Positions 1 to 9,163 of a stretch of DNA of 64,000 nt are shown here, one piece after another. Made by a program: the position numbers and the translations under genes. The notes under the pieces are model-generated. The model did not search any database, was not told the origin of the DNA, and saw nothing but the letters and a program-made list of their open reading frames with translations. Source of the DNA: Streptomyces sp. Edi2 (lineage in GTDB: Bacteria; Actinomycetota; Actinomycetes; Streptomycetales; Streptomycetaceae). The stretch lies in assembly GCF_040253635.1 (NCBI RefSeq), contig NZ_JBEJGX010000003.1:5481501-5545500 (forward strand), given 5' to 3'. Positions within the stretch are counted from its first letter, which is position 1. The number at the start of each line of letters is the position of its first letter.

Positions 1-661
<661 letters not shown>

Positions 662-744
662 CTAATCCGTTGTGCTGGGGGGTTCGGCGGCACGTCCAGC
701 GGATGAGATGCGTGGTGCTCGTACGGTGGACGGTTTTGGAGGGG

Positions 745-798
745 GCATTACCGGGTGGTGGCGCGTTACCCGGTGGTGGGGCGTTACCCAGTGGCTGG
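745..798. repeat. Three 18-bp tandem repeats upstream of serC
   Basis: Units start at 745, 763 and 781 and share the core GCGTTACCCGGTGGTGG with one to three changes each. Two copies of TCAACCGG follow directly at about 802-817. The array lies between the serC start and the WYL regulator stop, so it is non-coding. Spacing by 18 bp resembles an iteron-like binding array, but no protein is known for it here. Confidence 0.75.
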
Positions 799-809
799 GC
801 GTCAACCGG

Positions 810-1895
810 TCAACCGGTGGTGGGGCGGTCGGGGCCGTCGTCCGCGTAGACGGCGGTGAGGGCGGTCGCTGCCTCGGCCATGACCCGGCGGGCCTCGGGC
901 GGGTCGAGCACTTCGAGGGAGTCGCCGAACTGGAGCAGTTGACGGACGGCGCCGATGACCGGGTAGGCCAGCTCGATGACGGCCCAGTCGGTCCCGGTGT
1001 CCGTCTTCTCGCCGGTGCCGGTGCCGGTGTCCGTGTGCGCGTCGTTCCGGGCGTCCTCGCCGTCCCTGGAACCCTCGCCCTCCCCGGAGCCCTCGTCACC
1101 CGTACGGGGTGGTCCGGTCAGTGCCGGGCCCAGGATGCGTACGGCCAGGTCGAGGCGGTCGCGGCGGATCCGGGCGGTCACCCTGACCTCCGCGGGCCGG
1201 TCCTCGACCTGGCGCCGCAGGTGCTGCCAGACCTCGGCGAGTCCGACTCCCGCGCGGCGCCGTACGGGGGCGTCGGTGAGGGTTGCCGAGGCCACCCGGT
1301 CGGCGCGGAAGAGCTGTGGCCGGCCGCGCCGGTCCGCGACGAGGTACCAGGTGCCCGCCTTGGCGACCAGACCGTAGGGGTCGACGGTGTACGTGCGCAG
1401 CCGGGTTTCGCCGCTGTGGCGGTAGCAGATGCGCAGTCGCCGGTCGGTGAAGACGGCGGTGTGGAGTTCGTCCAGGTCGACGGCGGGGCGCGGGCCGCTC
1501 ATCCACTTGTCGGGGTCGACCAGGATGCGGCTGCCGGCCAGCTCCGCGGCCGGCCGGTGCGGGGCGGGCAGCGCCGCCATCACCTTGCGCAGCGCCGAGC
1601 CGAGCGCTTCGTCCAGGCCGAGGGCGGTGTGTGCGCCCTGCGCGGCCAGGATGAACAGGGCGCGGGCCTCGTCGGTGGTCATCCCCGTGACGTCCGTACG
1701 GAAGCCGGGGAGCAGCGCGATCCCGCCGTGCCGGCCGCGTTCGGCATAGACCGGCACCCCGGCCGCCGACAGCGACTCGATATCGCGGTAGACGGTCCGG
1801 GTGGAGACCTCCAGCCGCTCGGCGAGCTCCGCGGCCGGCACCCGGCCGCGGGTCTGGAGGAGCAGAAGGATCGAGAGCAGACGGGACGACTTCAC
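810..1895 (-). CDS. WYL-domain transcriptional regulator (DeoR-type HTH)
   Basis: Likely DNA-binding regulator responding to a small ligand or nucleic acid. An N-terminal winged helix (about residues 10-55, containing AAELAERLEVSTRTVYRDIE) is followed by a WYL domain (about 130-185, with GTWYLVADRRGRPQLFRADR) and a C-terminal WCX-type extension. The extension is interrupted by an acidic Gly/Thr-rich stretch near residues 285-320. Start chosen: the GTG at 1895-1893 (VKSSRLLSILLLLQTRG), which matches the usual start of the family and lies exactly where a promoter would begin a leaderless transcript. An ATG at 1919 would add eight residues. The gene diverges from the FAD-linked oxidase, a likely target. 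Confidence 0.85.
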   Translation of the reverse strand: MKSSRLLSILLLLQTRGRVPAAELAERLEVSTRTVYRDIESLSAAGVPVYAERGRHGGIALLPGFRTDVTGMTTDEARALFILAAQGAHTALGLDEALGSALRKVMAALPAPHRPAAELAGSRILVDPDKWMSGPRPAVDLDELHTAVFTDRRLRICYRHSGETRLRTYTVDPYGLVAKAGTWYLVADRRGRPQLFRADRVASATLTDAPVRRRAGVGLAEVWQHLRRQVEDRPAEVRVTARIRRDRLDLAVRILGPALTGPPRTGDEGSGEGEGSRDGEDARNDAHTDTGTGTGEKTDTGTDWAVIELAYPVIGAVRQLLQFGDSLEVLDPPEARRVMAEAATALTAVYADDGPDRPTTG

Positions 1896-1902
1896 GGCCG
1901 CA

Positions 1903-1931
1903 TTTATAGCCGCATTCATATATGACGTCAG
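1903..1931 (-). promoter_or_regulatory. Leaderless promoter of the WYL regulator
   Basis: On the minus strand a -35 CTGACG (1931-1926) and a -10 TATAAA (1908-1903) are separated by 17 bp, and seven bases separate the -10 from the GTG at 1895. That places the expected +1 on the start codon. The -35 region overlaps a perfect TGACGTCA palindrome at 1923-1930, which could be an operator. Confidence 0.6.
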
Positions 1932-1961
1932 CTGTCAGGTTATCGCGCCAGAGTGCCGGTC

Positions 1962-3500
1962 ATGGAGATCAACGACTTCGACCGGCTGTCCGCCCCCACC
2001 CTCGGCCTCGCCGCCCTCGTGGCGCAGGTCCGGGGCCCCGTCCTCGTCCCCGGCGACGACGGCTACGACGCCGAACGGTCCGGGTTCCAGCTGGCCCGCT
2101 GCCACAGACCCGCCCTGATCGTCGGCGCGGAGTGCGCCGGGGACGTCGTCGCCGCGGTGCGCTTCGCCCGCGCTCAGGGCCTGCCGGTTGCCGTCCAGGC
2201 CACCGGGCACGGGCTGTCCGCGGCCACCGACGGCGGGCTGCTGATCAGTACCCGGCGGATGGCCGGGGTGCGGGTGGACGCGGCGGCCGGCACCGCGCGG
2301 GTCGAGGCGGGCGCCGTCTGGGGACAGGTCGTCGAGGCGGCGGCCCCGTACGGGCTGGCGCCGCTCAACGGCTCCTCCCCGGGCGTCGGCGTCGTCTCGT
2401 ACACCCTCGGGGGCGGCGTCGGGGTGCTGGCCCGTACGTATGGCTTCGCCGCCGATCACGTGCGGTCCGTCGACCTCGTCACCGCGGACGCCCGGCTGCG
2501 GCACGTCACCGCGGACAGCGACCCCGGGCTGTTCCGGGCGCTGCTCGGCGGCGGCCACGGCCTGGGGGTGGTGACCGCGATGGAGTTCGGGCTGATGCCG
2601 GTGGCGCGGCTCTACGGCGGGCAGTTGGTGTTCGGCGGCGAACAGATCGACGCGGCGCTGTCGGCGTATCTGGACTGGACCGAGAGCGTCCCGGACGAGC
2701 TGACCTCATCGCTCGCGCTGATCGCGTACCCGGACCTCCCGCAGCTGCCCGAATCGCTGCGCGGCCGCTACCTCGCGCACATCCGGATCGCCTACACGGG
2801 GAGCACCGCGGAGGGCGAGCGGCTGGTGGCGCCGCTGCGGGCGCTGGGGCCGCGGGTGAGCGACGACCTGCGCGAGATGCCGTACGCCGAGTCGCACATC
2901 ATTCACCGCGACCCGAGCGATCCGCATGCCTACGACGGCGACAACGCGCTGCTCAGCGGGCTGGACGCGGCCGCTCTGCTGCGGGTGGCGGCGCTGACCG
3001 GGCCGGCCGCCCCGGTCATGTGCGTGGTCCAGCTCAACCATCTCGGGGGTGCCATGGCCACGGGCGCCTCGGCCGGCGCCGTCGGCCACCGGGATGCCCG
3101 GTATGCGCTGCGGCTGGTGTCCGGGTTGCCGGTCGCCGCGGGTGACGGGCCCGGCAGCGGCGGGGCCAGCAGCGATGGGGCCGGCAGCGATGGGGCCGGC
3201 AGCGGAGGGCCCGATGCCGCTCTCGCCACCGTACGGGCGCTGCACGCCGAAGCACTGGCGGTCGTTGAGCCCTGGCGGCTCGGCCGGAGCGTGAACTTCC
3301 TCTTCGGCGGGCACGGGGAGCGGCAGGACGCCGAAGAGGTGGCGCGCAGTGTGCACGACGCCGACGAGCACCGGCGGCTGGCCGGGATCAAGGCCGGCCA
3401 TGACCCGGAGAACGTCTTCCGTTTCCACCCGGTCGGTGCCGCCATGGCCGGTGCCGCCATGGCCGGCCGGGCGCCGGTCGCCGCCGCCTTCCCCGGCTGA
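1962..3500 (+). CDS. FAD-linked oxidoreductase (berberine-bridge-enzyme / FAD_binding_4 type)
   Basis: Flavoprotein oxidase of unknown substrate, about 512 aa. The FAD-binding domain spans about residues 40-180. It has QATGHGLSAA, whose histidine is the usual covalent FAD site, and GVGVVSYTLGGGVG. The BBE-type C-terminus contains VNFLFGGHGE and DPENVFRFHP. A Gly/Ser/Ala-rich loop near residues 395-420 is coded by 15-bp tandem repeats at about 3150-3207 and is probably a flexible insertion. The ATG at 1962 is used; a GTG at 1953 would add three residues, and neither has a strong ribosome binding site. The divergent WYL gene is the likely regulator. Confidence 0.85.
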   Translation: MEINDFDRLSAPTLGLAALVAQVRGPVLVPGDDGYDAERSGFQLARCHRPALIVGAECAGDVVAAVRFARAQGLPVAVQATGHGLSAATDGGLLISTRRMAGVRVDAAAGTARVEAGAVWGQVVEAAAPYGLAPLNGSSPGVGVVSYTLGGGVGVLARTYGFAADHVRSVDLVTADARLRHVTADSDPGLFRALLGGGHGLGVVTAMEFGLMPVARLYGGQLVFGGEQIDAALSAYLDWTESVPDELTSSLALIAYPDLPQLPESLRGRYLAHIRIAYTGSTAEGERLVAPLRALGPRVSDDLREMPYAESHIIHRDPSDPHAYDGDNALLSGLDAAALLRVAALTGPAAPVMCVVQLNHLGGAMATGASAGAVGHRDARYALRLVSGLPVAAGDGPGSGGASSDGAGSDGAGSGGPDAALATVRALHAEALAVVEPWRLGRSVNFLFGGHGERQDAEEVARSVHDADEHRRLAGIKAGHDPENVFRFHPVGAAMAGAAMAGRAPVAAAFPG

Positions 3501-3625
3501 GGGCCGTTCCCCTCTCCGGCTGACGGCCGCCCCCTCTCCGACTCTCCGACGGACCGCCGCGACTCGCCCCCGCGATCGGGCCCGCCCACCGCCCATGAAC
3601 CCGCCCCAGTGGGCAGGCTGGAGAC

Positions 3626-6600
3626 ATGGCTGATCGTACGGAGACGGAGAAGCGGAACCTGGAGAAGGAGTTGGCGGCCGCGGTGCGGGGGGAGGTCTCG
3701 TTCGCCGCGGCCGACCGGGCGCTGATGACGATGGACGCGTCCAATTACCGGCGGGTGCCCAGGGGGGTGGTCGCGCCAAGGGACGCCGAGGATGTCGCGG
3801 CGGCGCTGCGGGTGTGCCGGGAGCACGGGGTGCCGGTGGTGCCGCGCGGCGGCGGGACCAGTATCGCCGGGCAGGCAACCGGCGTCGGGGTGGTGCTGGA
3901 CTTCACCCGGCACATGCGGCGCATCGTGTCCCTGGACCCCGCCGCCCGCACCGCCGTCGTCCAGCCCGGCGTGATCCTCGACGACCTGCGGGCGGCGGCC
4001 GGCGCGCACGGACTGACCTTCGGCCCCGACCCCTCCACCCACAGCCGCTGCACCCTCGGCGGCATGATCGGCAACAACTCCTGCGGCTCGCACTCGGTGG
4101 CCTGGGGCACCACCGCCGACAGCGTCCGCGAACTGGAGCTGTTGACCTACGGCGGCGAGCGGGTGCGGGCCGGCCGCGGCACGGGCCCCACCGGCGCCCC
4201 GACCGGACTGCCCCCGCGGCTGCGGGACGGCGTCAAGGCCCTGGTCGACGCGGAGTTGGCACTCCTGCGCACCGGCTACCCCGACCTCCCGCGCCGGATC
4301 TCCGGCTACGCCCTGGACGCGCTGCTGCCGGAGGCGGGCACCGACCTCGCCCGCGCCCTCACCGGCAGCGAAGGCACCCTCGGCGTGCTGACCGAAGCGA
4401 CCGTGCGGCTCGTGGAGACCCCGGCAGCGCGGGCCCTGGCCGTCCTCGGCTACCCCGACGAGAGCGCCGCCGCCGAGGCCGCGCACACCCTCCTCCCGCA
4501 CAAGCCGATGACCGTCGAGGGGATGGCCGCCGACCTCGTGGGCAGCGCGGCCGGGCTGCCCAAGGGCGGCGCCTGGCTGTTCGTCGAGATGGGCGGCGCG
4601 AGCCCCGGCGAGGCGGCGGCACGGGCCGAGGCGCTGTGCCGGGCGGCGGCCGCGGACGGCGCCACCGACCACACCCTCGTCACCGACCCGGCCGGCCAGC
4701 GCGCCCTGTGGCGCATCCGCGAGGACGCCTCGGGCACCGCGACCCGGCTGGCCGATGGCTCCGAGGCATGGCCCGGCTGGGAGGACTGCGCCGTCCCGCC
4801 TGCCCGGCTCGGCCCGTATCTGCGCGACTTCCGCGGCCTGTTGGCCCAGCACGGCCTGCGCGGCACCCCCTACGGCCACTTCGGCGACGGCTGCATCCAC
4901 ATCCGTATCGACTTCGACCTGCTGACCGCCCCGGGCATCCGCCGCTTCCGGGAGTTCTCCTACGACCTGGGCGAACTGGTGGTGGCGCACGGCGGCTCGC
5001 TCTCCGGCGAACACGGCGACGGCCAGGCCCGCGCCGAACTGCTCCCGAAGATGTACGGCCGGGAACTCGTCGGCGTCTTCGAACGCTTCAAGTCGCTCTG
5101 GGACCCGGCCGCCGGGCTCAACCCCGGCATGCTGGTCCGTCCCGCCCGGCTCGACGAGAACCTTCGCTTCGAGCTGCTGCCCAAGCGCCCGGTCCCGGTC
5201 GAGTTCGGCTACCCGCACGACAACGGGGACTTCTCCGCGGCCGTACGGCGCTGCGTCGGCGTCGCCAAGTGCCGTAACGCCGCCACCGGTCCGGGCTCGA
5301 CGGACGTGATGTGCCCGTCCTTCCGGGCCACCGGGGAGGAGCAGCACTCCACCCGCGGCCGGGCCCGGCTGCTGCACGAGATGCTGGCGGGCGAGGTGAT
5401 CACGGACGGCTGGCAGTCGCCGGAGGTACGCGACGCCCTCGACCTGTGCCTGTCCTGCAAGGGCTGCCGCAGCGACTGCCCCGTAGGGGTCGACATGGCC
5501 ACCTACAAGGCGGAGTTCCTGCACCACCACTACGAAGGCCGGCTGCGCCCCGCCGCCCACTACTCCATGGGCCGCCTCCCCCAGTGGCTGCGCGCCGCGG
5601 CCCCCGCCGCCCCCGCCCTCAACGCCCTCGCCCGTACACCGCTGGCCGCCGTCGCCAAACGCCTGGGCGGGATCGCACCCGAGCGGCCGATCCCCCACCT
5701 GGCCACGGAGACCTTCACCCGCTGGTGGTGGCGTCGGCGCGGGGCGGTGGGGGCCGGGGTCTCCGAGGCGGGCAACCGGGCAGCTTCCGGGGCCGCCCCC
5801 GCGGCCCGGCGGCGCGACGCACCTCCCGGCCGCACGGTCATCCTCTGGCCCGACACCTTCACCAACCACCTCTCCCCGGACGTCGGCCGCTCCGCCGTAC
5901 GCGTCCTGGAGGCCGCCGGACTGCGTCCCCTCCTGCCTCCGACCGCGCCTCTGCGTCCGGCCGGAGCCCTTCCACTGCCGCGCCGCCACCGCCCCCTGTG
6001 CTGCGGTCTGACCTATGTCTCCACCGGCCAGCTCGACCAGGCCCGCGCCGAGATGCGCCGCACGGTCGAGATCCTGAGCCCCCTCCTCCGTGACGGCCGC
6101 CCCCTGGTCGTTCTCGAACCCAGCTGCGCCGCCGCCCTCCGCACGGACCTGCCCGAACTGCTCCCGGACGACCCCCGGGCGGCCCGCCTGGCCCGCTCCG
6201 TACGGACCTTCGCGCAGGCCCTGGAGGAGCTGGCCCCCGACTGGCAGCCCCCGCGCATCGACCGCCCCGTAGCCGGCCAGACCCACTGCCACCAGCACGC
6301 GGTCCTGGGCGACGCCGCCGACCGCCGCCTCCGCGAACGCGCAGGCCTCACCGGCTCACTGACCGGCGGCTGCTGCGGTCTGGCCGGCAACTTCGGCTTC
6401 GAACGCGGCCACTACGACGTGTCGGTGGCCTGCGCCGAGGACCAACTCCTGCCCGCCGTGAGGGAAGCCCCCGAGGGGACGGAGGTCCTTGCCGACGGGT
6501 TCTCCTGCCGCACCCAGCTCGATCAGCTGGGCGACCGTCCGGCCCGGCATCTGGCAGAGGTGCTGGCGGAGGCGCTGGACGAGGCGTTGGAGGAGCCTTC

Positions 6601-6631
6601 GGGGGAGCCTTTGGGGGACGAGGGCAGCTGA
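3626..6631 (+). CDS. FAD-binding and Fe-S-binding D-lactate/glycolate-type dehydrogenase (GlcD-GlcF fusion)
   Basis: Large (1001 aa) respiratory-type 2-hydroxyacid dehydrogenase combining the FAD subunit and the Fe-S subunit of glycolate oxidase in one chain. FAD_binding_4 is at about 40-180 (VPRGGGTSIAGQA, then GGMIGNNSCGSHS). The FAD-oxidase C domain is at about 240-505 (PYGHFGDGCIHIRIDF, SLSGEHGDGQ). A 4Fe-4S site CLSCKGCRSDCP is near residue 610. Two CCG-type cysteine motifs follow, LCCGLTY and GGCCGLAGNFGF. The substrate is inferred as D-lactate or a related 2-hydroxyacid, with electrons passed to quinone or cytochrome. Start ATG 3626 follows a 125-bp gap after the upstream oxidase. Confidence 0.9.
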   Translation: MADRTETEKRNLEKELAAAVRGEVSFAAADRALMTMDASNYRRVPRGVVAPRDAEDVAAALRVCREHGVPVVPRGGGTSIAGQATGVGVVLDFTRHMRRIVSLDPAARTAVVQPGVILDDLRAAAGAHGLTFGPDPSTHSRCTLGGMIGNNSCGSHSVAWGTTADSVRELELLTYGGERVRAGRGTGPTGAPTGLPPRLRDGVKALVDAELALLRTGYPDLPRRISGYALDALLPEAGTDLARALTGSEGTLGVLTEATVRLVETPAARALAVLGYPDESAAAEAAHTLLPHKPMTVEGMAADLVGSAAGLPKGGAWLFVEMGGASPGEAAARAEALCRAAAADGATDHTLVTDPAGQRALWRIREDASGTATRLADGSEAWPGWEDCAVPPARLGPYLRDFRGLLAQHGLRGTPYGHFGDGCIHIRIDFDLLTAPGIRRFREFSYDLGELVVAHGGSLSGEHGDGQARAELLPKMYGRELVGVFERFKSLWDPAAGLNPGMLVRPARLDENLRFELLPKRPVPVEFGYPHDNGDFSAAVRRCVGVAKCRNAATGPGSTDVMCPSFRATGEEQHSTRGRARLLHEMLAGEVITDGWQSPEVRDALDLCLSCKGCRSDCPVGVDMATYKAEFLHHHYEGRLRPAAHYSMGRLPQWLRAAAPAAPALNALARTPLAAVAKRLGGIAPERPIPHLATETFTRWWWRRRGAVGAGVSEAGNRAASGAAPAARRRDAPPGRTVILWPDTFTNHLSPDVGRSAVRVLEAAGLRPLLPPTAPLRPAGALPLPRRHRPLCCGLTYVSTGQLDQARAEMRRTVEILSPLLRDGRPLVVLEPSCAAALRTDLPELLPDDPRAARLARSVRTFAQALEELAPDWQPPRIDRPVAGQTHCHQHAVLGDAADRRLRERAGLTGSLTGGCCGLAGNFGFERGHYDVSVACAEDQLLPAVREAPEGTEVLADGFSCRTQLDQLGDRPARHLAEVLAEALDEALEEPSGEPLGDEGS

Positions 6632-6717
6632 GGTGACGGGGGCGGGGCCCGCAAGGAGCGGGACGGAGCGGAGCGGTTCTCCCCTGTTGAACCGCTCCGC
6701 CCGCCTGGCGCCGCGGG

Positions 6718-6749
6718 CCGAACCCCGAACCCCGAACCCCGAACCCGAG
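6718..6749. repeat. Short tandem repeat of CCCCGAA
   Basis: About four units of a 7-bp repeat (CCCCGAA) fill the gap between the convergent dehydrogenase and membrane-protein genes. No function is evident. Confidence 0.7.
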
Positions 6750-6767
6750 GAGCGTCGTGGTCTCGCG

Positions 6768-7241
6768 CTACCCGGCGGCGAACGCCGACCGCATCCGCCT
6801 GCCGTTCACGATCAGGACGACACCGAGCAAGAGCACGCCGCACACGCCCTGTTCGGCCTTCAGCCACACCGGGAAGGCGCCGGGCAGCGCAACGATGACC
6901 GCGATGGCCACCAGCATGACGCCGGACGCCACCCGCAGCCGCAGGTAGGACCGGCTGTGCCCACGGCCCGTCCGCACCGCGAACGAGACCATGAGCAGGG
7001 AGGTCGCAACGACGATGGAAGCCCGCACCCACACGGCGTCGGTGACCAGGTCGGGGTGGTGGCGCAGCAGGATGATGGCGAGCAGCGTGAGCCCGCTGAG
7101 TAAGGCGTAACCGCCGACGAGCAGCTTCGTGCTGCGCAGCGCCCGCCGCAGGTGCGGAGGGCGGAGATGCGGAGGGCGGAGGTGCGGAGGGCGCGAGTCT
7201 CCGCCGGCCGGCTCGACGGCGCGCGGCATCGGGGTGGTCAT
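6768..7241 (-). CDS. Small multi-pass membrane protein with a TTA codon
   Basis: About 157 aa, function unknown. A hydrophilic N-terminus with three RPPHL-type repeats (residues about 17-31, coded by a 15-bp DNA repeat) is followed by about four hydrophobic segments, starting with LLVGGYALLSGLTLLAIILL and ending with GVLLLGVVLIV. The ATG at 7241 has GAGAGGAT upstream as ribosome binding site. Codon 47 is TTA (7103-7101), so translation probably depends on the bldA tRNA and is favoured late in development. The gene lies downstream of the hydroxylase gene on the same strand, about 295 bp away. Confidence 0.75.
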   Translation of the reverse strand: MTTPMPRAVEPAGGDSRPPHLRPPHLRPPHLRRALRSTKLLVGGYALLSGLTLLAIILLRHHPDLVTDAVWVRASIVVATSLLMVSFAVRTGRGHSRSYLRLRVASGVMLVAIAVIVALPGAFPVWLKAEQGVCGVLLLGVVLIVNGRRMRSAFAAG

Positions 7242-7536
7242 ACTGATCCTCTCTGATCCGGGTGCAGGGCTGCTTGCGGCCGGGTGCACCGGCCGCAACG
7301 GGCCTTGCGATGCCGGCTCGTGCCGCGCGGACGGTCGGTTCCATGGTGCTCTCCGCCCGCCACCGCTCCCTCGTTCCCACGGACGAGACACGGCCCCGGC
7401 AGGCCTCAGGGACTTCCCGGGACCGCCCCGTAGTGGCATCCCCGATGTCTCCGGACGGAGGCCTGGGCGGAGGCCAGGGTGGAGGCCGGATGCAGGCGGT
7501 AATACAGGCCGTAATGCAGGCCCGGACGAGGCCCCT

Positions 7537-9087
7537 TCAGGCATCCTGCCCCTCGCCCAACAACCGTCCCAGGACGGGCCCGAGCCGTTCGGGCACGCTC
7601 TCCCCGGCCCGCCATCCGATGAAGCCGTCGGGACGCACCAGGAGGGCACCACCTTCCGGGATCTCCGGCACGGCGACGCTGTGCACGGGGAGTCCAAGCC
7701 GCCCGGCGGCCTCGTCCCACGCCGAGTCCCCGGGGCCGGTCAGCAGGGTGAACCGGGAGCGGATCAGATCGAGGGTCGAGAGTCCTTCGCCGATCCAGTG
7801 ATGCGGCAGCCGCGAGCCGGGGGAGCCGTCCAGGACGAGGGCGATGTCCTCGGTGGAGGGCAGCTCCGGCTCGGGGTCGATGACCGCGGCCGAGGCGTAG
7901 CGGTAACCGGCGTGCACGACAGGCGCGTTGACCACTCCGGCGGCCGTCCGCGCACGGGCCGCCGCCGGCCCGTGCCCCCAATGCAGCCCGGGGTCGGACA
8001 GCCGCAGCACCGCCTGGTCCAGGGCGAGCCGGGCCACCGGACGGCGTTCGGCGTCATAGCTGTCGAGCAGCGCGGTGCCGGCCGTGCCGCGGAGCACCAG
8101 GGCCAGTTTCCACGCCAGGTTGTGGGCGTCGGCGACCCCGGTGTTCAGCCCGAAGGCGCCCAGCGGGGGCACCACATGCGCGGCGTCGCCGATCAGGAAC
8201 ACCCGGCCGTCGCGGAAGCGGTCGGCGAGCAGGCCGCGCATCCGCCAGTGCAGAGTGCTGACGATCTCGACGTCGAGACCGGGAACACCCAGGGCGGTCC
8301 GGATCAGCTCCGGGGTGGGCTCCTGGGAGCGGGAGGTGTGGAAGACCCACTCCTGAGCCCCGTCGATGGTGACGAGCATGCCGGTGGCCTCGGGGTGGGT
8401 GATGTCGCAGAGGGCGAATGACCGTCCGCCCAGCAGCGGTTCGAGGTCGGCGCGGAAGAGGATGTTGGCGTGCGGCTCGCCCAGGTCGCCGGGGCCGGAG
8501 GTGGCGATGCCGAGCGCCTGGCGGACCGCGCTGCGGGCGCCGTCCGCGGCGATGAGGTAGTCGGCGGTGACCGTCCGGCCGTCGGAGAGTCGTGCGCTGA
8601 CCCCCGTGCCGTCCTGGGTGAAGGATTCCAGTGCGACACCGAATTCGACGACCGCGCCCCGGTCCCGGGCGGCCGGGAGCAGAACGGCGTCGAGGCGGTT
8701 CTGCGGGCAGGTGCCACGCAGCGTCCCGGGGGTCCAGGGCATGTCCGCGGTGGCCAGGTTCCGGGCCTGGCCGGGTGGCCTGGACGGCAGATCAGCCGCC
8801 GCCAGGGTCTCCGCGCTGATCTTGCCCAGGCTGCCGGCCGAGGCGTCGACGGCCACCGCGTTCACCGCATCGGCCAGTTGGACCTCGCGCAACAGCTCCA
8901 CGGTCCGCCCGCCCAGCCCGGTGGCACGCGGGTGGATCCGGAGGCCGTCCTCCCGCTCGACCAGATGCACCCGGACACCGTGATGCGCCAGGAACACAGC
9001 CGCACTCAGCCCGACCGAACCGCCGCCGCTGATGAGCACTTCGGCCCGCGCGGCCACCGTCGCGTCATCCGCCCGTAATTCCGCCAT
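7537..9087 (-). CDS. FAD-dependent aromatic hydroxylase (PheA/TfdB or polyketide hydroxylase type)
   Basis: NAD(P)H-dependent flavin monooxygenase of 516 aa, expected to hydroxylate an aromatic ring. The N-terminal GGGSVGLSAA dinucleotide fold is near residues 20-30. The second FAD motif, FLIGDAAHVVPPLGAFGLNT, lies near residue 285, and a thioredoxin-like C-terminal region ends the chain. ATG 9087 has GGGAAGGGA upstream. Codon 4 is TTA (9078-9076), implying bldA-dependent expression. It diverges from a TetR gene across a strong inverted repeat, so substrate-responsive repression is likely. It could act on a xenobiotic or on a secondary metabolite; no biosynthetic genes are adjacent. Confidence 0.88.
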   Translation of the reverse strand: MAELRADDATVAARAEVLISGGGSVGLSAAVFLAHHGVRVHLVEREDGLRIHPRATGLGGRTVELLREVQLADAVNAVAVDASAGSLGKISAETLAAADLPSRPPGQARNLATADMPWTPGTLRGTCPQNRLDAVLLPAARDRGAVVEFGVALESFTQDGTGVSARLSDGRTVTADYLIAADGARSAVRQALGIATSGPGDLGEPHANILFRADLEPLLGGRSFALCDITHPEATGMLVTIDGAQEWVFHTSRSQEPTPELIRTALGVPGLDVEIVSTLHWRMRGLLADRFRDGRVFLIGDAAHVVPPLGAFGLNTGVADAHNLAWKLALVLRGTAGTALLDSYDAERRPVARLALDQAVLRLSDPGLHWGHGPAAARARTAAGVVNAPVVHAGYRYASAAVIDPEPELPSTEDIALVLDGSPGSRLPHHWIGEGLSTLDLIRSRFTLLTGPGDSAWDEAAGRLGLPVHSVAVPEIPEGGALLVRPDGFIGWRAGESVPERLGPVLGRLLGEGQDA

Positions 9088-9111
9088 CCGTCATCCCTTC
9101 CCCGAGTGGGA

Positions 9112-9139
9112 ACAGTGTCCCCGTCAATGGGCACACTGT
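9112..9139. promoter_or_regulatory. Inverted-repeat operator between hydroxylase and TetR genes
   Basis: Arms ACAGTGTCCCC (9112-9122) and GGGCACACTGT (9129-9139) match at ten of eleven positions, with a 6-bp centre. The repeat sits between the two divergent starts (9087 and 9155/9164), the standard place for a TetR autoregulatory operator. A TTGACG hexamer (9127-9122, minus strand) within it may be the -35 of the hydroxylase. Confidence 0.75.
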
Positions 9140-9163
9140 AGCCACAAGGTTAGGATGAACACC

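Noticed and set aside
6110..6125. GTTCTCGAAC palindrome as LexA site
   Set aside because: It lies inside the dehydrogenase coding sequence, away from any promoter, and reads in the wrong order for the SOS consensus.
2930..6298. 1122-codon open frame on the minus strand
   Set aside because: It is the antisense of the FAD/Fe-S dehydrogenase and part of the oxidase; Gly/Arg-rich with no domain. The sense frames have clear motifs.
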